Below are positions 31,588-40,304 of a DNA stretch of 64,000 nucleotides, piece after piece (position 1 is the stretch's first letter; each line of letters starts with the position of its first letter). The DNA is taken from positions 2,144,501 through 2,208,500 of the forward strand of contig JAUOZS010000001.1 of the NCBI GenBank assembly GCA_032334055.1. Direction: 5' to 3'. The position numbers were made by a program, and so were the translations under genes. Under the pieces are notes generated by a model. That model saw only the letters and a list, made by a program, of their open reading frames with translations, did not search any database and was not told where the DNA came from. This DNA is from Selenomonadales bacterium 4137-cl (GTDB lineage Bacteria; Bacillota; Negativicutes; Sporomusales; UBA7701).

Positions 31588-32904
31588 CTATGGGATGACG
31601 GACGGGTCGTAGACAAAAGTCAGAGGCGAACTGATGGTAATATTGCCCAGGCTGTACATGGCGCCGTACATCGTTCCGCCGCCGTCGTACGTCACCGAGG
31701 ACCGCCCGAACATGAAGGCTTTATTGTAGCAGTCGCCATGGACGGTCAGGGTGCTGCGGGTCATAAACACTCCGTAGGATGTAGCCGGCCTGGCAATCGT
31801 TCCGATGCGATGGTCGACGGTTACATTGCCCTGCGCATAAAGCTCAATTTGGCCGGTATCGGTGTTATTGCCGTTGAGAGTAATCGTGCCGTCGGCGATA
31901 AGAACAAAGTTGCCCTGCATTGCAGTGTTAACAATAATATTGCCGTGGGAGTATATGACAACCTGGTTCGGAAAGGCGCCGGTTGTAAGAATGTCACCTT
32001 TCTTAGCATTCAAATTGAAAACCACATCTCCGGAAACCTCGTACATCTGCTTGCCGCTCGGGAAAACCGGGACCGTCCAGATGTTGTTCCAGGCGAGTCC
32101 CTGGACGCCAGGATTGATGGTCTCGTTAAGCGGGTGCTTGGTAAAAGTGTCCAGACGGGAGTTATCCGCGTTGAAAAAGCCGGCTTCGAACATGTCGAGC
32201 AGCACCTGGGTGACCGACGTGGTCACTTCCGGGCCCCAGGGGAAACCCGGTGCCCCGGCGGTGGTGGCAAGCGCGTATTCGTTGCCGTAGGTGGGGTTGG
32301 TGTAGTTGCCGTTATAGACGGTGAGCGTGCCGCCGGACAGTATGCCGTACTTGGTGGCGTTTATATATTCGGGATCGTTGACAGGGCCGGGAAACACGGC
32401 CACACCCTCACCGGGATCAGTTGGGGAAACAGGATGCGTCCTGCCATAGGTGTTTGGGTCGCCGGGAAATTGTACCTGTCCGTCCGCCAGCACCACAATC
32501 ACGCCGGTTACCTGTTGCTGGTACTGACCGTTGACCATACCGGTGGAAGTAATCGTGTACGTTCCCTGAGAAGGCACATAGCCTGTCGCGAGTGCAGGAG
32601 ATGCGGGGGAAATGCTCACACTGTAGGTGGTGGTGCTGTCGTCCCACAGCGGGATGTTTTGGACGAGGGCTTGCGTGGAAAGCCAGTTCCATTGGTCGCT
32701 GTGGTCGGAAATAGCGGCGTAGGCCCGCTTCAGGCCCGCCTCGGCGGCGTAGCGGGCCGCCATCGTGTCGCGGTCGGCGTTGCCGGCGCCATGCTTGATG
32801 GTCAGCATCGGCAGCAGCCCGGCGATGATCGTTCCCAAAAAGAGCATGGCGACAATCGCCAGGACAGTCACCGAGCCCCGTTGTTTTGTCCGTCGGTTAT
32901 CCAT
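31588..32904 (-). CDS. PilX-like pilus assembly/surface protein
   Basis: 438 residues. A basic start and one N-terminal hydrophobic helix ('GSVTVLAIVAMLFLGTIIAG') are followed by 'RYAAEAGLKRAYAAI', the PilX_N pattern. The remainder is Thr/Gly/Asn-rich and beta-repetitive, with phrases like 'GNIIVNTAMQGNFVLIADG' that suggest a beta-helix. It is the last gene of a three-gene minor-pilin cluster. Start ATG 32904 with GGGAG upstream. Confidence 0.75.
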   Translation of the reverse strand: MDNRRTKQRGSVTVLAIVAMLFLGTIIAGLLPMLTIKHGAGNADRDTMAARYAAEAGLKRAYAAISDHSDQWNWLSTQALVQNIPLWDDSTTTYSVSISPASPALATGYVPSQGTYTITSTGMVNGQYQQQVTGVIVVLADGQVQFPGDPNTYGRTHPVSPTDPGEGVAVFPGPVNDPEYINATKYGILSGGTLTVYNGNYTNPTYGNEYALATTAGAPGFPWGPEVTTSVTQVLLDMFEAGFFNADNSRLDTFTKHPLNETINPGVQGLAWNNIWTVPVFPSGKQMYEVSGDVVFNLNAKKGDILTTGAFPNQVVIYSHGNIIVNTAMQGNFVLIADGTITLNGNNTDTGQIELYAQGNVTVDHRIGTIARPATSYGVFMTRSTLTVHGDCYNKAFMFGRSSVTYDGGGTMYGAMYSLGNITISSPLTFVYDPSVIP

Positions 32905-32934
32905 TGCCACGCTCCCAATGTTATTCGGCCGGCT

Positions 32935-33432
32935 TCAGATCGATCCGGTCCAGACGACCATAGTCAGGGTGATGGCGGCCGTAACGCCGCCGGTGATCTG
33001 CGCCGCCGTCACCGTAACGGTTATCCGCCTGGGCTCAGCGGCGTCGCGGATGAAAGTGGCGGCCTGGATGAGGCCGTTGCCGTACAGTATCCTGTCCCCG
33101 GGCGTGACGATGACCACGTTGCCTGCCTCCAAAGCGGTGCCGAGTTCTATGGAGTGCGCCTCACCGTTCTTGGTATAGCTGATTTTTTCATCGGTGGCGC
33201 CCGCCGCCGGCGCATTTACTTCCGCATCGTAGCGGAGTTCGGTCGCGATGGCGCTCAGAGTGCTGCGCACCTGGTTAAAGCTGTGCTCGTCGCTGGAACC
33301 GTACTGATAGGCCCGCAAGGAAGAAGACAGGACGCCGAACACCGCCGCCCCGACAAGAGCCATGATCGCTATGCCGATGACCAGCTCTATCAGGGTAAAC
33401 CCGCGCTCTCGCTTATTATCCATAGCATTCAT
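32935..33432 (-). CDS. Minor pilin, type IV prepilin
   Basis: 165 residues with a canonical prepilin start 'RERGFTLIELVIGIAIMALV': cleavage would be after Gly and the +5 Glu is present. The C-terminal domain is beta-rich. It is PilW-like by position and length. Start ATG 33432 overlaps the stop of the PilV-like gene in ATGA. Confidence 0.85.
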   Translation of the reverse strand: MNAMDNKRERGFTLIELVIGIAIMALVGAAVFGVLSSSLRAYQYGSSDEHSFNQVRSTLSAIATELRYDAEVNAPAAGATDEKISYTKNGEAHSIELGTALEAGNVVIVTPGDRILYGNGLIQAATFIRDAAEPRRITVTVTAAQITGGVTAAITLTMVVWTGSI

Positions 33433-33851
33433 TGCTCCAGTTGGTAGTAGTAGCCGGTCATCTGCACCTGCCCTGCGGTACCGTTGTGTTCCTGCCAGGT
33501 AACCGCCACTTGCACGGGCACCAGCCGCGGGCTAAGGCCGGCGATTGCCGCGACCGCCACTTGAGTTACCTGAACGGTGAACTGAACCGGACTGCCTTGC
33601 ATCTGTACCTGTTGAGCGGCCGGAATTACGACGGGATTCGAAGCAAAATCCCGCCGGTCAAATTTTTTCAAATCCTCGAGTGTCGCCTGAGCGATGTAAA
33701 CGGCCCGCAGACGGTTGTTCGCAGAGGCAGACGCGAACGTTGACTGATAGTATGCCATCGCCAGGGCCGTCAGGGCCAGGGCCACGATAACCATACCAAT
33801 CAGAGCGTCGATGAAAACCCAGCCTCGCCGATCGCGCAAAATGCGCAGCAT
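33429..33851 (-). CDS. PilV-like minor pilin
   Basis: 140 residues from ATG 33851 (GAAGGAGG upstream). 'RRGWVFIDALIGMVIVALAL' is a divergent prepilin motif: Gly is kept, but the usual Phe-Thr-Leu-Ile-Glu reads Trp-Val-Phe-Ile-Asp. The rest contains 'TLEDLKKFDRRDF' and a beta-rich tail. With the next two genes it would form the minor-pilin set of a type IV pilus or competence pilus; the assembly genes are not in the window. Confidence 0.75.
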   Translation of the reverse strand: MLRILRDRRGWVFIDALIGMVIVALALTALAMAYYQSTFASASANNRLRAVYIAQATLEDLKKFDRRDFASNPVVIPAAQQVQMQGSPVQFTVQVTQVAVAAIAGLSPRLVPVQVAVTWQEHNGTAGQVQMTGYYYQLEQ

Positions 33852-33924
33852 GCCGTCCGCCTCCTTCTTCCCCGCCTTGTTTCTACAGTCTCCGGCAAAA
33901 ATCCTGTAATTTGCCTGAAAACAA

Positions 33925-33955
33925 AAACACGCAGCACACGCTGCGTGTTTTTTAG
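33925..33955. terminator. Terminator after the HD gene
   Basis: AAACACGCAG-N6-CTGCGTGTTT with T-rich stretches on both strands; on the minus strand it ends the HD hydrolase gene. Confidence 0.75.
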
Positions 33956-33958
33956 CGT

Positions 33959-34519
33959 TTATCCTACCAGCGGCAGTTCGCACTTGCCGTTGGCCTCTGC
34001 GAGGGCCTTGGTGACGAAGGCGACGTGCTCGGCGAAGTCGACGCCCATGGCGGCCGCGCCTTCGGTGATCGTCTCGCGGCTGACGGCGCGGGCGAAGGCT
34101 TTGTCTTTCATCTTCTTCAGCACCGACTTGACCTCGACGTTTTCGAGGCTTTTGTCGGGCCGGACGAGGGCACAGGCGATGATGAAGCCGGTCAATTCGT
34201 CGAGGGCCAGCAGTGTCTTTTGCAGCAGGGTACGCTCACCCGCCCACTCGCGGCCGTGGGACTCGACATCGGTGATGAACTGGTCGTCGAAGCCGTGGGC
34301 GGCGAGGATCTCGCGGGCGTGATGGGGGTGCTCGTCGGGGAACTTGTCGAAGTCGATATCGTGGAGCAGGCCGACCGCGCCCCAGTAGTCGGCATCCTGG
34401 CCGAACTTGGCGGCGTAGGCCCGCATGGCGATCTCGGTCGCCAGGGAGTGCTTGAGGAGCACCTCGCTTTTGACGTGCTGGCGGAGGATCTGCAGCAGTT
34501 CGTTACGGTTGGTCGTCAT
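33959..34519 (-). CDS. HD-domain hydrolase
   Basis: 186 residues. 'HSLATEIAM', 'GLLHDIDFDKFPDEH' and 'ESHGREW' give the H...HD...D metal site of HD phosphohydrolases. Such small stand-alone HD proteins act on nucleotides or phosphates; the substrate is unknown. It is a single-gene unit with its own terminator. Confidence 0.82.
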   Translation of the reverse strand: MTTNRNELLQILRQHVKSEVLLKHSLATEIAMRAYAAKFGQDADYWGAVGLLHDIDFDKFPDEHPHHAREILAAHGFDDQFITDVESHGREWAGERTLLQKTLLALDELTGFIIACALVRPDKSLENVEVKSVLKKMKDKAFARAVSRETITEGAAAMGVDFAEHVAFVTKALAEANGKCELPLVG

Positions 34520-34653
34520 CGGAAAGCCTCCTTGTTTACGGATAAACTCTGTTATCCATTATAGCAAAAAATGGTCCGCCGCTGAAGGGTGCGGGTCTTA
34601 GCCGCCCCCGGCGGTCATAAATTTGTAGGGAACGGCTTTTTCGGAGGGCAGCT

Positions 34654-35589
34654 ATGTACTTTTTCTTATCCGTCGCCGGCGGGCTCGGTCTGCTGGTAGG
34701 CGGCCTCCTGGTGATGAGGGCCGGCCTGCGGCGCGTCTTCTCCCCCGCCCTTGCCGGCCTGCTCGGCCGGCTGACGATGACGCCATGGCGCGGTCTGCTG
34801 GCGGGGGCCGCCGGCGCGGCCCTGATGCAGAGCAGCACCGCGCTCACCCTCATGACCGTGGGGCTGGTAAGCGCCGAGTGCCTGTCTTTTCGGCAGGGGC
34901 TCGGCCTGGTGCTGGGAGCCAACATCGGCACCTGTTCGACCGTCGGCCTCCTGGCGCTCGACCCGCCCCGGCAGGCGTTGGTGCCGCTCTTGGCGGCATC
35001 CGTGCTGGCGGCCGTCCTGTCCCGGCGCCTGCGCTCCGGGGCCCTGGCCCTGTCGGGCATGGCAGCGATGCTGACCGGCGTGCAGCTGCTGTCGGGAGCG
35101 CTGGCCGGGCTGTCTGAGGCCGATACCGTCGTCCGGTGGCTGGCGGCCGCAGGATGCAACCCGGTCGCCGGCATCGGCGGCGGCGTCCTGCTCACGTTCC
35201 TGTTCCAGTCGAGCAGCGCGGCCACCGGCCTGCTGATGGCGCTAGCCGGCGAGGGGACGATCGGTCTGACGGCCGCCGCTTACGGCGTTTACGGCAACAA
35301 CATCGGCTCGTGCCTGTCGTCGCTGATCGTGGGCGCGGCCGCGCCGCTGGCGGCCAAACGCGTCGCCATGGCCCATATCCTGCTGAACCTGGCGGGAGTG
35401 CTGGTATTCCTGCCGTTCACCGCTCTGTTCGTGCAAGCCGCCTCCCTGGTGGCCGACGATTTTTCCGCCCGGGTGGCGGCGATGCATACCCTGTTCAATC
35501 TCGTTTCCTCGCTGGCCGTCCTTCCTTTCGCGGGCGCTTTCGCCTCACTTGTCGCCCTGCTCGTTCCCGGCCGAAACGGCGGCGCCTGA
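34654..35589 (+). CDS. Na+/Pi-cotransporter family membrane protein
   Basis: 311 residues, almost entirely hydrophobic. Two repeats carry the conserved Gln-Ser-Ser-Ser/Thr motifs of the NptA/PNaS family: 'AALMQSSTALTLMTVGL' near residues 55-71 and 'FLFQSSSAATGLLMALA' near 183-199. Each is followed by a 'GANIGTC' or 'GNNIGSC' turn. The C-terminal PhoU-like domain found in many members is absent. Its 3' end overlaps the convergent permease gene by 45 bases. Confidence 0.82.
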   Translation: MYFFLSVAGGLGLLVGGLLVMRAGLRRVFSPALAGLLGRLTMTPWRGLLAGAAGAALMQSSTALTLMTVGLVSAECLSFRQGLGLVLGANIGTCSTVGLLALDPPRQALVPLLAASVLAAVLSRRLRSGALALSGMAAMLTGVQLLSGALAGLSEADTVVRWLAAAGCNPVAGIGGGVLLTFLFQSSSAATGLLMALAGEGTIGLTAAAYGVYGNNIGSCLSSLIVGAAAPLAAKRVAMAHILLNLAGVLVFLPFTALFVQAASLVADDFSARVAAMHTLFNLVSSLAVLPFAGAFASLVALLVPGRNGGA

Positions 35590-36411
35590 ACACCGCCGGA
35601 CCGCGCCGGTCCCTACGCTACGGCCAGAAGTCAGGAGAACGGCAATATAGACGGCAACGGCGGTTATGACGATGGTGCCGCCGGGGGCGATGTCGAGGTA
35701 AAAGGACAGCGCAAGGCCGCCGGCCACGGCGAAGACGGAGAAAGCCACCGCCCAGGCCAGCGTCGCCCGGAAACCGCGCCGCAGAAGATGGGCGGCCGCC
35801 ACCGGAACGACCATGAGAGCGCTGACGAGCAAAATACCCACTACCCTCATGCCGACGACGACGACGAGGGCGGTCAGAACGCTGAGGAGAATGCCGACAA
35901 GCGAGGTGTTGATGCCCGCGACATGGGCGGTTTCTTCGTCGAACGCCACGAGGGCGAGCCGGTCGAAAAAGGCCCCGACGGCCGCAGCCACCACCAGGCC
36001 GCAAGCAACGATGAGGATAAGGTCCTGGCCGGTTACGGTGAGGATGCTGCCGAACAGTACGCCGAGAAGGTTGGTTCCGGGGGTGCGGGCCATGCTGCTG
36101 AAAATGACGGCCAGGGCGATGCCGGTATAGAACATGATGGCGAGGGCGGTGTCGGCATGATGGGCGTGGCGGTGGCGGATGAATTCCACGGCGCCAGCGC
36201 CGAGCATGGTGACGGCCGCAGCCGCGGCGGTGGGATAGACGCCAAGGAGATAACCGCCCATCACGCCGGCGAAGGCAATATGGCCCAGGCCGTCACCGAT
36301 AAGGGCCTGGCGGCGGACGACCACGAACATGCCGATGAGCGGGCAGACGACTGCCGTGATAAGCCCGGCGGCCATGGCCCGCTGCATGAAGTCATAGCTT
36401 AAAAAGTCCAT
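35545..36411 (-). CDS. znuB: Metal ABC transporter permease, ZnuB/MntB family
   Basis: 288 residues with about eight membrane spans. 'YDFMQRAMAAGLITAVVCPL' and 'RRQALIGDGLGHIAFAGVM' are signatures of the ABC-3 family that imports Zn, Mn or Fe. The cognate ATPase gene is 16 bases upstream. No substrate-binding protein gene is adjacent, so it must lie elsewhere. Which metal is carried cannot be read from the sequence. Confidence 0.88.
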   Translation of the reverse strand: MDFLSYDFMQRAMAAGLITAVVCPLIGMFVVVRRQALIGDGLGHIAFAGVMGGYLLGVYPTAAAAAVTMLGAGAVEFIRHRHAHHADTALAIMFYTGIALAVIFSSMARTPGTNLLGVLFGSILTVTGQDLILIVACGLVVAAAVGAFFDRLALVAFDEETAHVAGINTSLVGILLSVLTALVVVVGMRVVGILLVSALMVVPVAAAHLLRRGFRATLAWAVAFSVFAVAGGLALSFYLDIAPGGTIVITAVAVYIAVLLTSGRSVGTGAVRRCSGAAVSAGNEQGDK

Positions 36412-36427
36412 GAGGCTTTCTATCCTC

Positions 36428-37150
36428 TCAACTCGAATAATACAACAGGTGCGGTTCCTGGGCGTGGACGCGGCGGAACTCTGCGCAGTCGCCCAGAAAG
36501 CACAGGCCTTTGTTGATGCATGCCACCCTGCCCGCCCAACGCGTGACCTTTTCGATATCGTGGGACACGGCGACGACGGTTATCCCCAGGCTCTGGTTGA
36601 GCTGGCCCAGGAGGCCGTATATCTTCGTGCTCGTGTCGTAATCGACGCCGCTGGTGGGTTCGTCGAGCAGCAGCAGGCTTGGATTGCCGGCCAGCGCCCT
36701 GGCGACCATGACCCGCTGCTGCTGGCCGCCGGAAAGCTCGTCGACCCGCCGGTTCCGCATATCTTTCAGGTCCACCATCGCCAGCATGTGATCGACGATA
36801 TGGCGGGCCGCTTCACGGGACAGCTTCTTTTTTCGGCCGGATACCAGGCCGAGGGAGACGATTTCGGCGACAGTGGCCGGAAAATCGGCGATGTTGCGGG
36901 CGAAATTCTGGGGAACATAACCGATGTCGCCAGCGGCGCGGGCCTCATCGACCGTCCGGCCGGCGACCGTCACCTCGCCGCAGTCCGGCCGGAGGAGGCC
37001 GGCCACCAGTTTAAGCATCGTGCTCTTGCCCGCCCCGTTCGGTCCGACGACGGCCAGAAACTCGCCGGCGGCGACCGCCATTGATAAACCGCGGAGGACG
37101 GGGTTGTCACCGTATGAGAATGAGACGTCGGTGAGCCTGATATCGTACAC
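36428..37150 (-). CDS. znuC: Metal ABC transporter ATP-binding protein, ZnuC-like
   Basis: 240 residues from a GTG at 37150 with GAGGAGATA upstream; the longer open frame upstream is not coding. Walker A 'VGPNGAGKSTMLK', signature 'LSGGQQQRVMVARALA', Walker B 'LLLLDEPTSGVD' and the switch His in 'VVAVSHDI' are all present. It pairs with the permease downstream. Confidence 0.9.
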   Translation of the reverse strand: MYDIRLTDVSFSYGDNPVLRGLSMAVAAGEFLAVVGPNGAGKSTMLKLVAGLLRPDCGEVTVAGRTVDEARAAGDIGYVPQNFARNIADFPATVAEIVSLGLVSGRKKKLSREAARHIVDHMLAMVDLKDMRNRRVDELSGGQQQRVMVARALAGNPSLLLLDEPTSGVDYDTSTKIYGLLGQLNQSLGITVVAVSHDIEKVTRWAGRVACINKGLCFLGDCAEFRRVHAQEPHLLYYSS

Positions 37151-37241
37151 TTTGTATCTCCTCAAAAACGTGGACTGCGCGACATCCGAAGGCTCTTTAA
37201 CCCGGAAGCTTCTGCCAGTCCGTATAATTATGCCACCGGAG

Positions 37242-38963
37242 TCAGCCTTTGATTCCCAGCTCGCCCCTGTCGACCGCCCGGGCGTAAACGCCGCCCCGGG
37301 CGATAAGCTCGGCGTGGGTGCCACGCTCGGCGATCTGGCCGCCCGACAGGTAGACAACCTTATCGGACGCCAGCAGGGTGGACAAGTTATGGGTGATGAT
37401 GAAGGTCGTGCGACCCTGGCTGACGTTGCGGATAGCGGCCATAACCTGTTTTTCGGCATGGCCGTCGAGGGCGGCGGTCGGCTCGTCGAGCAGCAGGATC
37501 GCCGGCTCGAGGATGATGGCCCTCGCCAGCGCGATCCGCTGACGCTGGCCGCCGGACAGGTTGGCGCCCTGCTCCCCTACCGGTGTATCGTAGCCGCGCG
37601 GCAGCTCCTTGATGAAATCGTGGGCGTTGGTCAGGCGGGCGGCATGTTCCACCTGGCTGTAAGTCGCCGTCGGCCGGCCGTAGCGGATATTTTCGAGGAT
37701 GCTGGCGTTGAACAGGACGGGATTTTGCTGGATGAACCCTATCTGGTGGCGCAGGGCGTTGATTTTGAGGCTGCGGATGTCGACGCCGTCGAGGTAGATG
37801 GCCCCGGCGTCGGGGTCGTAAAAACGCAAGAGCAGGTTGGCGAACGAGGATTTACCGGCGCCGCTCGGGCCGACGACGGCGATAACGTCGCCGGGCTCGG
37901 CTGTCAGGCTGATATTCTTGAGTACATCGACGCCGGAAGAATAGCGGAAAGATACGTCCCTGAACTCCACCCGTCCGGAGGACTTGTCCAGGTCGAGGCG
38001 TCCGTCGACGACGGTGTGGGGCTGGCGGTCGAGGTCGCGGATGCGCTCCCAGGCAACCGCCCCCATCTTCATGCTGGAGAACGCCTGGGTGATTTTCCGC
38101 ACCGGCGCCGGCACGTTGATGATATAGACGAGAAAGGCGAACATGCCGCCGATGGTCAGGTCGCCGTTGATAACCTCCCGGCCGCCGAACCAGATGATGA
38201 TGGTGAGGCCGATGGCGGCGAGGAACTCGACCAGGGGGATCAGCAGTGCGTTGAGGCGCTGGACATGGAAGTAGTCCTGCGCGGCTTCATGGATCTGATG
38301 GCGGAATTTTCCGTACTCGTAATCCTCGCGCACATAGCTCTGGACTATCATCGTCGACAATATCGCCTGGTGCAGCAGGCTGGTCATCTTCGCCATCGTA
38401 TGTTCCAGCAGGCCGCCGAGTTCAGCGATCTTGCGGTTAAAGTGGCTGATGGCAACGACGATGAACGGCAGAGTGATGAAGGTCACCAGGGCCAACTCCC
38501 AATTGAAGTAAACCATGATGACGATGATGGCCAACAGGTTGAGCGATTCGACGACCAGATCGGGTACGCCGACAGTTACGGCCTGCTGGATGAGCAGCAG
38601 GTCGTTGGTGAAATATGAGACGATGTTGCCTGTGGAGGTGTTTACGAAATAACTGTAGTCGAGCGAATGCAGGCGCGCAAACATGGCAGCGCGCATGCGG
38701 GCGATCATGGTACTGCCGGCTTTGGCCATGTTGTAGCCGTAAAGAAAATAGAAGACCGCCCTGATCAGATAGAGGACGACGATGCTGCCGACGATGAGGT
38801 TGAGATGCGTAAAGTCGGTGTTCTCAAGGGCATCGTCGATGAGAAACTTGATTATGACAGGGGCCGCCAGTCCTGCTGCCGAGGCAATGACGAAACAGGC
38901 CACAGCGATTGCCGTCAGCAGCCAGAACGGAACGACGAATTTTTCCCAGTAAAAGCGGAACAT
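37242..38963 (-). CDS. ABC exporter, fused permease-ATPase (MsbA-like)
   Basis: 573 residues from ATG 38963 (GGAGGATTT upstream). Six membrane spans in the first 320 residues are followed by an ATPase with 'VVGPSGAGKSSFANLLLRFY', signature 'LSGGQRQRIALARAI' and 'LLLDEPTAALD'. This is the half-transporter layout of homodimeric lipid/drug exporters. The substrate is unknown. It stands upstream of, but is not obviously coupled to, the metal importer genes. Confidence 0.9.
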   Translation of the reverse strand: MFRFYWEKFVVPFWLLTAIAVACFVIASAAGLAAPVIIKFLIDDALENTDFTHLNLIVGSIVVLYLIRAVFYFLYGYNMAKAGSTMIARMRAAMFARLHSLDYSYFVNTSTGNIVSYFTNDLLLIQQAVTVGVPDLVVESLNLLAIIVIMVYFNWELALVTFITLPFIVVAISHFNRKIAELGGLLEHTMAKMTSLLHQAILSTMIVQSYVREDYEYGKFRHQIHEAAQDYFHVQRLNALLIPLVEFLAAIGLTIIIWFGGREVINGDLTIGGMFAFLVYIINVPAPVRKITQAFSSMKMGAVAWERIRDLDRQPHTVVDGRLDLDKSSGRVEFRDVSFRYSSGVDVLKNISLTAEPGDVIAVVGPSGAGKSSFANLLLRFYDPDAGAIYLDGVDIRSLKINALRHQIGFIQQNPVLFNASILENIRYGRPTATYSQVEHAARLTNAHDFIKELPRGYDTPVGEQGANLSGGQRQRIALARAIILEPAILLLDEPTAALDGHAEKQVMAAIRNVSQGRTTFIITHNLSTLLASDKVVYLSGGQIAERGTHAELIARGGVYARAVDRGELGIKG

Positions 38964-39115
38964 AAATCCTCCGACGCCGCTTGCGCGCCGACGCTGCGGG
39001 CCCAAGCCCTGGCCGGCCGTCCGCCAGCCGCGATCACTGTTATTCCACAACCTTAACCGGTAAACAGCCGTTAAATGCCAATGCACCCAGCAAAACCCAG
39101 CTCGCAAAAATAAAC

Positions 39116-39133
39116 GGGAGGCGAAAGCCTCCC
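39116..39133 (-). terminator. Terminator of the NlpC/P60 gene
   Basis: GGGAGGC-TTTC-GCCTCCC followed on the minus strand by GTTTATTTTTG, starting 8 bases after the stop codon. Confidence 0.75.
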
Positions 39134-39141
39134 AACGACGA

Positions 39142-39807
39142 CTAAACTCTGCGTGCGCCGATATAGCGGGGCCCCCAGTAGCTGTCCGCCATCCGGTCGA
39201 TCGCAACCCCGCGGCTGGAAGTGGCGCTGATGAACTTGCCCTCACCGAGGTAAATGCCTACATGGGAGGCGCCGTCCGTGTAAGTGGTGAAAAACACCAG
39301 ATCGCCCGGCCTTAGCTGAGCCTTGGACACCGAGCGGCCCAGAGCGTACTGCTCATCCGCCATGCGGGGAAGGCCAAAGCCGCCGCGGGCGAAAACATAG
39401 CGGGTAAAACCCGAGCAGTCGAACCCGTCGGGCGTGTTGCCGCCAAACACATACGGCACCCCGAGATAACGGAGTGCGGCCTGGATAATCTTTCTCGTCG
39501 CTGCCGACGCGCCGTCGCGGCTTACGGGTATATCGCGGCCCATCATCGCCCGGTAGGTAGCGGGACCGACGACGCCGTCCGCGTCAAGGCCGCGGTCTTT
39601 CTGAAACGCCTTCACGGCCGCCTTCGTCGCCGAGCCGAATTCGCCGTCGGCAGGTCCGGCGTCATAGCCAAGGGTGCCTAGCGTGGTCTGGATCTGAGCG
39701 ACATCCGGTCCCCAGTCGCCCTCCTCAAAGGTAGCGGCGGCAAAAGCGACTGTGGTCACGGATAAAAACAAGCAACATAAAACAAGGCATCGCCGGAATA
39801 TCCGCAT
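39142..39807 (-). CDS. NlpC/P60 peptidoglycan hydrolase with PG-binding domain
   Basis: 221 residues from ATG 39807 (GAGAGGAGAAAG upstream). A signal peptide ('CLVLCCLFLSVTTVAFA') is followed by a PG_binding_1 domain (about 30-90, 'WGPDVAQIQTTLGTLGYDAG') and an NlpC/P60 domain with catalytic Cys in 'GFDCSGFTRYV', His in 'SHVGIYLG' and a third polar residue after 'KFISATSS'. It should cleave peptide cross-links in the cell wall. The c-di-AMP riboswitch upstream is the expected control for this class. Confidence 0.92.
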   Translation of the reverse strand: MRIFRRCLVLCCLFLSVTTVAFAAATFEEGDWGPDVAQIQTTLGTLGYDAGPADGEFGSATKAAVKAFQKDRGLDADGVVGPATYRAMMGRDIPVSRDGASAATRKIIQAALRYLGVPYVFGGNTPDGFDCSGFTRYVFARGGFGLPRMADEQYALGRSVSKAQLRPGDLVFFTTYTDGASHVGIYLGEGKFISATSSRGVAIDRMADSYWGPRYIGARRV

Positions 39808-39837
39808 TCTTTCTCCTCTCAACACCATCTTGGATTT

Positions 39838-40036
39838 CCCCGGTCAGAAACCGGGAACATCTCGCGCTGGTCCTTCGCCTCGGGGGTCGGCTGACAGCCA
39901 GCCTTACGTACGAGGCGATACGCCTTGGGGATTAGCTGACGGGTTCGGGCCAGAGGAAAAGATGCCCTACTGCTCTTTGCAGATTCACCCCTCTATATCT
40001 AGTGGTTCTCCCCTACCTGATACGGATTCGGCGCTT
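39838..40036 (-). ncRNA. c-di-AMP riboswitch (ydaO-yuaA type)
   Basis: On the minus strand the order GCCGAATCC, GGTAGGGGAGAACC, GGGGTGAATCTGC, GCAGTAGGG, CCCGAACCCGTCAGCTAA and AAGGCG follows the conserved blocks of the ydaO aptamer as I remember them. A final stem CCCGGTTTCTGACCGGG close to the gene is a candidate expression-platform element. In other Firmicutes this riboswitch turns off cell-wall hydrolase and K+/osmolyte genes when c-di-AMP is high. The exact 3' limit is approximate. The remaining 40037-40304 has no gene and presumably holds the promoters of both divergent units. Confidence 0.9.
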
Positions 40037-40304
40037 CATTTTGTGATTTTATTCTACAGAAACAGGGAAAATCCTCTTTCAGTCTCCAAAATAATCAGTC
40101 TTTTAAACCCTATCAGCAAAATCGATGCCTGAGTTTGCCGGTATACTCCTAATCGTTGCCCATTCGCTCAATGTGCTGTAATCGGACATTCTTTGATAAC
40201 AATTTCAAATATTTAAATGCAATTCAAAGAATAATCTTCTAAAATAGTTTATGAAACGATTTACCGGAAACGGCGCGGAACTACCGCTTTGCAAGGGGAA
40301 CTAT

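Noticed and set aside
37151..37459. Long N-terminal extension of the ZnuC-like ATPase frame
   Set aside because: The extension reads as the complement of the ABC exporter coding region, and a GTG with a GAGGAG site at 37150 gives a normal-length protein.
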